64,000 nucleotides of DNA, taken from assembly GCA_964635375.1 (NCBI GenBank), contig CAZWOU010000001.1, positions 82,440-146,439 of the forward strand, in the 5' to 3' direction. A program made the translations under genes and the position numbers. The stretch is from CAZMNY01 sp964635375 (GTDB lineage: Bacteria > Planctomycetota > Planctomycetia > Pirellulales > Pirellulaceae). The notes beneath the pieces were generated by a model that searched no databases, was not told the DNA's origin, and saw only the letters and a program-made list of their open reading frames with translations. Below are positions 60,066-64,000 of this stretch, one piece after another; the stretch's first letter is position 1, and every line of letters begins with the position of its first letter.

Positions 60066-62760
60066 CGACTTGAATCTGTTGACCACTCGTGATTCGCCCA
60101 GTCGCATTGCTGATCTCGACAACCGTCGGCAGGCCGTACTCACGGGCCAGGATGGCGCCGTGCGAGAGCATCCCGCCTCGTTCCATCACGAGTCCGCTAA
60201 CCAGGAACAGAATGGGGCCCCAACCAGGATCCGTTTGGCGAGTGACAAGGATGTCTCCCGCCTGCACTTGATCCAGTTGCGATGGATCGCTGAGCACCAC
60301 GGCGCGGCCCACAATCTGGCCGCCGCAGACGCCAATCCCGGACAGCGAGGCTTTCGAAAGGGTGGTGGATGGGTCTGCTCTCCCGTCGCCATCTTGGTTG
60401 GCGCAGGCGGCGGCGCGACCGTGCTCCCGGTCCTGACGTGAATCCCAGTAACACCCGGGCTCCAAATCAAATCGATCCGGAGGCGACAAGGCCGCAAGGT
60501 TTTGCTGGGCAGTCCTGCGAAGACGGGCTAAGGCACTGGTCTGCTCTGGCAGCATCGCCCCGCCCGCGAGCAGCGATTCTATCTCTTCGTGGGTCAGAAA
60601 GAACAGATCCGTCACGTCCTCCAAACCGCCCGCGTCGGCCAATCTCTGGCCGATCGCCAGTGTTAATCGGCGGCAACGACTGTAGAGCAGGGCCTGTTTC
60701 AATCGGGCTCGTTCTCGGCAGGCGATAGAGCGTTGCGTCCAGCGAAAAAGTCTCTTTGCCAGCAAGTTCTTGCGAGGCCAAGGGAGAAACCGAAGCAGTC
60801 GGCGGCGCGCGAGGATTTTCAATACACGATCCGTCTCTTCTTCGCGACTCTGCTGTTGCCGCGCCAGCCGCTCTTGGGGTGAACAACCATGATGGTCAAG
60901 ATAGGCGCGAATCAACTCCAAAACCGCAGCGGGTCGCTCTTGGTAGCTGGGCTCGGTCAGCATGAGTTCGCCTGAGCAGCGAAACCCCCACTGCTCCAAA
61001 AACTGTTGCAAGTCGCGGTGAAGCGGTTGATGCCTCGCATCGCTTTCGATCTGCAGCAAGACATCTTCGGCGGCCAATTCGCGAAGTGATGTTCGCAATT
61101 CAGGGTCACGCTGAAACTGGCGGGCCAGGTCCCACAACCGTTCTGTGGGAAGACCGCTCACAACGTCGCGCAGCCCAGTGAGCAGTCGGTTCGCCATCGC
61201 CGAATCGGTTGCGTCGGGAAATTCGCGTTGTAACAAGCGCTGACTCAAACCGTAGCTTATCATGCTGCTCGCATCCGCCGCGGCAGCGTCAGTCCAATGA
61301 CTTCGGATCTGTATGAAGCCTCGCCACAAATCGAGCAACTCCGTTGTGGTGAGTTGGGCGAGCCGACACGGATGGCTGGCCTGGGAAAACGCGTCGACTT
61401 GAGATTCAAACACCTCCACGCGCCGCTCGAGATTCCGAAACCTCCACCACGTGCGCATGGCAATTCTTACAAGCTCGCGAGCCTGACGCAGACGGCCGTC
61501 GCGATGCAAAGGGCTGCCAGCGTTCGCCGGCGCAGGCGCCGATTTCGCACCGACGAATTGGTTGAATGACTCGGAAAGGAACTCACCAAACGGGGCTGAA
61601 CGCAACACGGCGTGGATGTTGGTGAGGTTGTAATAGAGCCGCCCGCCATGGGAGCCAATAATATTGCGAAGCGGATACTCCATCGCCTCGACTCGCTCCG
61701 CTGAAATGCCAAAAGCGAGTCCGAGGTTGCGGAAGTAGTGGTAATAGCCCTTCGAAGCGATCGAGTAGAGCAAGGGACAAATTGGCTCGGGAAAATTCTC
61801 GTTCACATTGGCGTTGGACCAGACGATTCGATTCTCAGCGACGCCAGTTGGCTCGAATGGCAGGGCGCGAGATTCAGCGAACGCAGTGATCGGACGCGAC
61901 TGCAGCAACTGCAGATCCCCCTCCGCGTCCACCGTCCACTCAATATCCAGCGGCGTGTCGAAATGCGACTCGAGCGAGCGTCCGGCGTCGTACAGCTTGC
62001 CGGCCAAGGCGTCGGTTATCAGCGGCGTTTCAGCCGCGACGCCATCCTGATCTCGCTCCTCCCAATGGTCCTGAGCCAGGGTCAAGCGGCGGGGCCGGAC
62101 GCGTCCAGAAACAAGTTCGTCTCCAAGCCCTCGACAGAATTCCGCGATCATCGATCCAGAACGCGGTTGCCGCACGCCTCTGGTAAACAGCACGCCAGAG
62201 ATGCACGAATTCGTCTGCTGCTGGATGAGCACGCCCATGCCCTGCAGACTGCACGACCTGCCTCGCTGATAGGCCAGCGAACGATGCGACCAATAGGAGG
62301 CCCAACAACGGTGCAGCCCATCGATGAGATCGTGTTCACGGACGTGCAAGAACGAATCGAGTTGGCCGGCAAAGGCGGCGTCTTTCGAATCTTCGCCAAT
62401 CGCCGAACTGCGCACCACGAACGGCTCCGTCCCGAGTCGCTTTGCGTTGTCCAGCACTTCGCTGGCGACGTCAGCAGGCACGGCGGCGGCAAGCACCCAT
62501 TGGCGAATGTCTTTGGCGACTTGAGCCAGCGCCAGCGGATCAGACGAGTCAGCGATTGCGAGCGATTTGTCAATTCGGCGCCGCAAGCGGCTCTCATCCA
62601 GCCAACGCTGAAAGGCGAGATCGGTCACGACGAAACCGCTAGGAACTGCAAAGCCAAGCTTCAGCATGTCCGCTAGTCGGCTCGCCTTTGCGCCGCACTG
62701 GTCCGCGTTGCCAGCCGCCGCAAGCGGGATCGTGAGCGTCGTTCGTGACATGACTGTCAT
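60031..62760 (-). CDS. Dikinase of PEP-synthase/rifampin-phosphotransferase type (second copy)
   Basis: 909 residues, same architecture as the copy at 55290 but longer and clearly diverged: ATP-binding domain at about 20-300 (CGAKASRLADMLKLGF, RSSAIGEDSKDAAFAGQLDS, LDIEWTVDAEGDLQLLQSRP) and a C-terminal phospho-His domain (ERGGMLSHGAILAREYG, His about 867). The PEP barrel is again missing. The middle 550 residues contain VWSNANVNENFPEPICPLL, a piece also found, in reduced form, as HWTNADFRDGGVSSTVCSPL in the first copy, showing they are paralogues. ATG 62760 (GGTGG upstream) is preferred to TTG 62781. It overlaps the UbiA-like gene. Confidence 0.75.
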   Translation of the reverse strand: MTVMSRTTLTIPLAAAGNADQCGAKASRLADMLKLGFAVPSGFVVTDLAFQRWLDESRLRRRIDKSLAIADSSDPLALAQVAKDIRQWVLAAAVPADVASEVLDNAKRLGTEPFVVRSSAIGEDSKDAAFAGQLDSFLHVREHDLIDGLHRCWASYWSHRSLAYQRGRSCSLQGMGVLIQQQTNSCISGVLFTRGVRQPRSGSMIAEFCRGLGDELVSGRVRPRRLTLAQDHWEERDQDGVAAETPLITDALAGKLYDAGRSLESHFDTPLDIEWTVDAEGDLQLLQSRPITAFAESRALPFEPTGVAENRIVWSNANVNENFPEPICPLLYSIASKGYYHYFRNLGLAFGISAERVEAMEYPLRNIIGSHGGRLYYNLTNIHAVLRSAPFGEFLSESFNQFVGAKSAPAPANAGSPLHRDGRLRQARELVRIAMRTWWRFRNLERRVEVFESQVDAFSQASHPCRLAQLTTTELLDLWRGFIQIRSHWTDAAAADASSMISYGLSQRLLQREFPDATDSAMANRLLTGLRDVVSGLPTERLWDLARQFQRDPELRTSLRELAAEDVLLQIESDARHQPLHRDLQQFLEQWGFRCSGELMLTEPSYQERPAAVLELIRAYLDHHGCSPQERLARQQQSREEETDRVLKILARRRLLRFLPWPRKNLLAKRLFRWTQRSIACRERARLKQALLYSRCRRLTLAIGQRLADAGGLEDVTDLFFLTHEEIESLLAGGAMLPEQTSALARLRRTAQQNLAALSPPDRFDLEPGCYWDSRQDREHGRAAACANQDGDGRADPSTTLSKASLSGIGVCGGQIVGRAVVLSDPSQLDQVQAGDILVTRQTDPGWGPILFLVSGLVMERGGMLSHGAILAREYGLPTVVEISNATGRITSGQQIQVDGERGVVEILD

Positions 62761-62914
62761 GCTGCGCCACCAGTCCGGCAATGCTCGGGCGTAACAATCG
62801 CCAAGCGAAACGCGACAATCACGGCTCGCGCAATCCTCGGCAGTTTGCCAAAACTCTTATTGTTCTTCGTCAAGACGCAGTCCATTCGTTTGAAGACGGA
62901 ATTCCTCAGGCCTC

Positions 62915-63496
62915 CTACGCGGCGCGAGTCTTCATTCCTAACAACATGAAGGTCAAATTGAACAACCAGTGAATGATAGCGCCAATCAGAAAAATGTAGA
63001 GCCAACTCAACAGAGGCACTCGAACGAAAACACTCAGAGCCAGCAACCCGCCGACAATAGAATCGACTTGGTCCACCGTAAAGCAGAGCATGCGAGCGAG
63101 AGGACTATGGGGCGGTTGTCCAGCGCCGATGCGCCATTGGCGTTTGAGAAACGAGTTGGGCAACTCTCCGAGCATGAACCCCAGGCCCGTCCAGCAGCCG
63201 AGTAGCCCGTAGGCCAACGGCGATAGAGCCCATAAACCCTCCGCCATTCCCGGTGAAATCGAGGACAACTGCCGGGCGAAGAGAAACGCCGCGCCGGTGG
63301 CCGGGACCATGACCACAAAACCAGCCCATGTCTTGTTGTCCCCGAAAATCCGGCGCCCCCGAAACGTCCGGCCGCCGTCGAGCGTGTGCTTGAATCGTCT
63401 GCTGGCCGAACTGCGCAACCAGAGCGTCTGGCCCACGCCGGCCGCAACCAACGAGACGAACAGGAATATCGAGCATGCTATGGGATCCAATGCCAT
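62915..63496 (-). CDS. CDP-archaeol synthase (CarS)-like membrane protein
   Basis: 193 residues, five hydrophobic segments. The CarS pattern is readable: DGGRTFRGRRIFGDNKTWAG (about 40-59), then LGELPNSFLKRQWRIGAGQ and CFTVDQVDSIVGGLLAL. In archaea CarS uses CTP to activate unsaturated archaetidic acid for ether-lipid headgroups; the archaeal enzyme is unrelated in detail to CdsA but serves the same step. The substrate here could be a different phospholipid precursor. Bacterial copies are unusual but known in lineages with odd lipids. It precedes the second dikinase by 154 bases. Confidence 0.78.
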   Translation of the reverse strand: MALDPIACSIFLFVSLVAAGVGQTLWLRSSASRRFKHTLDGGRTFRGRRIFGDNKTWAGFVVMVPATGAAFLFARQLSSISPGMAEGLWALSPLAYGLLGCWTGLGFMLGELPNSFLKRQWRIGAGQPPHSPLARMLCFTVDQVDSIVGGLLALSVFVRVPLLSWLYIFLIGAIIHWLFNLTFMLLGMKTRAA

Positions 63497-63545
63497 GGCG
63501 AGAGTCGTTTCCTACAAGTGGTTTTCGAGTTGCGAGAGACAAGTG

Positions 63546-64000
63546 TTAAAGGGAAAGGCCCGTTTGATCTCGATTCTTGAACAGCAACACATCGCCTCGG
63601 ACGGCCTTCGATTGCAAAACCCACTTCCACCATTCGACGCTATTGGCCGTGTCCATTTCCAAGCGGTGCAGATCGTAACCCGGGATGCGAGGATAGATGT
63701 GATGCAGTGAATGGGCGTCAAAATTCAACAGAATCAATCGTGAGAACCACGTTGGAAATTTCAGCGAGCGGGTGAAGGCATCTTGCTGTAGAGGAGAGAA
63801 GGGGCGAACGTCTCGATCGCCAGCCAACGGCATTGGAATGTGAGTGTGCTGGCTTAGGATCAGCAGGTCTTGCAAGGCCAAGCTCAAGAATAGGCCCAGT
63901 CCGAAACATCGCGCCGCGTTCGCAACTCCTATCGACCAGAAGATTGCGGCATAGACGAACAAGTAGCAGAAGACATTTGCCATCAACATCCGCCGGTCAC
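63546..64000 (-). CDS. Fatty-acid desaturase, C-terminal part (cut by window edge)
   Basis: Membrane di-iron desaturase; only the last 150 residues are inside the window and the 5' end lies beyond 64000. Two of three histidine boxes are visible: LILSQHTHIPM and the HxxHH-type NFDAHSLHHIYPRIPGYDL. Two hydrophobic stretches (NVFCYLFVYAAIFWSIG and LGLFLSLALQDLLIL) fit the membrane part. It probably introduces a double bond into acyl chains (or hydroxylates them) used by the pathway. It is the first visible gene of the minus-strand lipid operon, 49 bases before carS-like. Confidence 0.82.
   Translation of the reverse strand, partial: DRRMLMANVFCYLFVYAAIFWSIGVANAARCFGLGLFLSLALQDLLILSQHTHIPMPLAGDRDVRPFSPLQQDAFTRSLKFPTWFSRLILLNFDAHSLHHIYPRIPGYDLHRLEMDTANSVEWWKWVLQSKAVRGDVLLFKNRDQTGLSL

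Overview
This 64 kb window is a bacterial chromosome segment, almost certainly from a planctomycete (Pirellulales-like). The evidence is a set of hallmark families: a BBP7-type outer-membrane barrel, a giant secreted multidomain protein with an LEPR-XLL-like N-terminal motif, a Tyr/Pro-rich repeat surface protein, LptE and BamD-like lipoproteins, PQQ-propeller and leucine-rich-repeat proteins, a lone fliM, and many short unrelated operons. Genes are dense and moderately GC-rich. Most lie on the minus strand in the first 36 kb. Three 10-N blocks are assembly gaps. No rRNA, tRNA, CRISPR array, insertion sequence or prophage was recognised.

Layout. 1-8 kb: the 5' end of asnS, an Nramp-related transporter, trxB, cstA, fliM, proA. 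8-25 kb: a long minus-strand housekeeping run, read from its 5' side as DRG-like GTPase, polX, an rRNA/tRNA methyltransferase, purA, uppS, cdsA, phoH, pgpH (7TM-HD), ybeY, CNNM/CorC, recO, a BamD-like lipoprotein, lptE, folP and a small membrane protein. 25-36 kb: accessory and surface genes (LRR proteins, Tyr/Pro repeat protein, a three-gene set with two arrestin-like proteins and a P-loop protein, a PQQ propeller, pcrA/uvrD, a stand-alone RNA-polymerase alpha-CTD-like protein with a strong terminator, a BBP7 barrel). 36-52 kb: the giant secreted protein, an RmlD-like reductase, an AlkD-like protein, Nudix, gltA, a SurA-like lipoprotein with 15-bp tandem repeats, mfd, a VOC protein.

52-64 kb holds the most interesting region: two convergent operons that look like an undescribed lipid pathway. 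On the plus strand lies a fusion of a class III aminotransferase with a cyanobacterial-type acyl-ACP reductase (AAR)-like domain, overlapping a dikinase of the PEP-synthase/rifampin-phosphotransferase type. On the minus strand, running toward it, are a fatty-acid desaturase (cut by the window end), an archaeal-type CDP-archaeol synthase (CarS) homologue, a second dikinase, a UbiA-like membrane protein, a SAM methyltransferase and a PlsC-type acyltransferase, several with overlapping ends. A reasonable inference is that the fusion turns acyl thioesters into fatty aldehydes and then amines, while the dikinases, CarS, UbiA and PlsC phosphorylate, CTP-activate, condense and acylate lipid intermediates. 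The product is unknown. Homology calls come from reading motifs, not from database searches.
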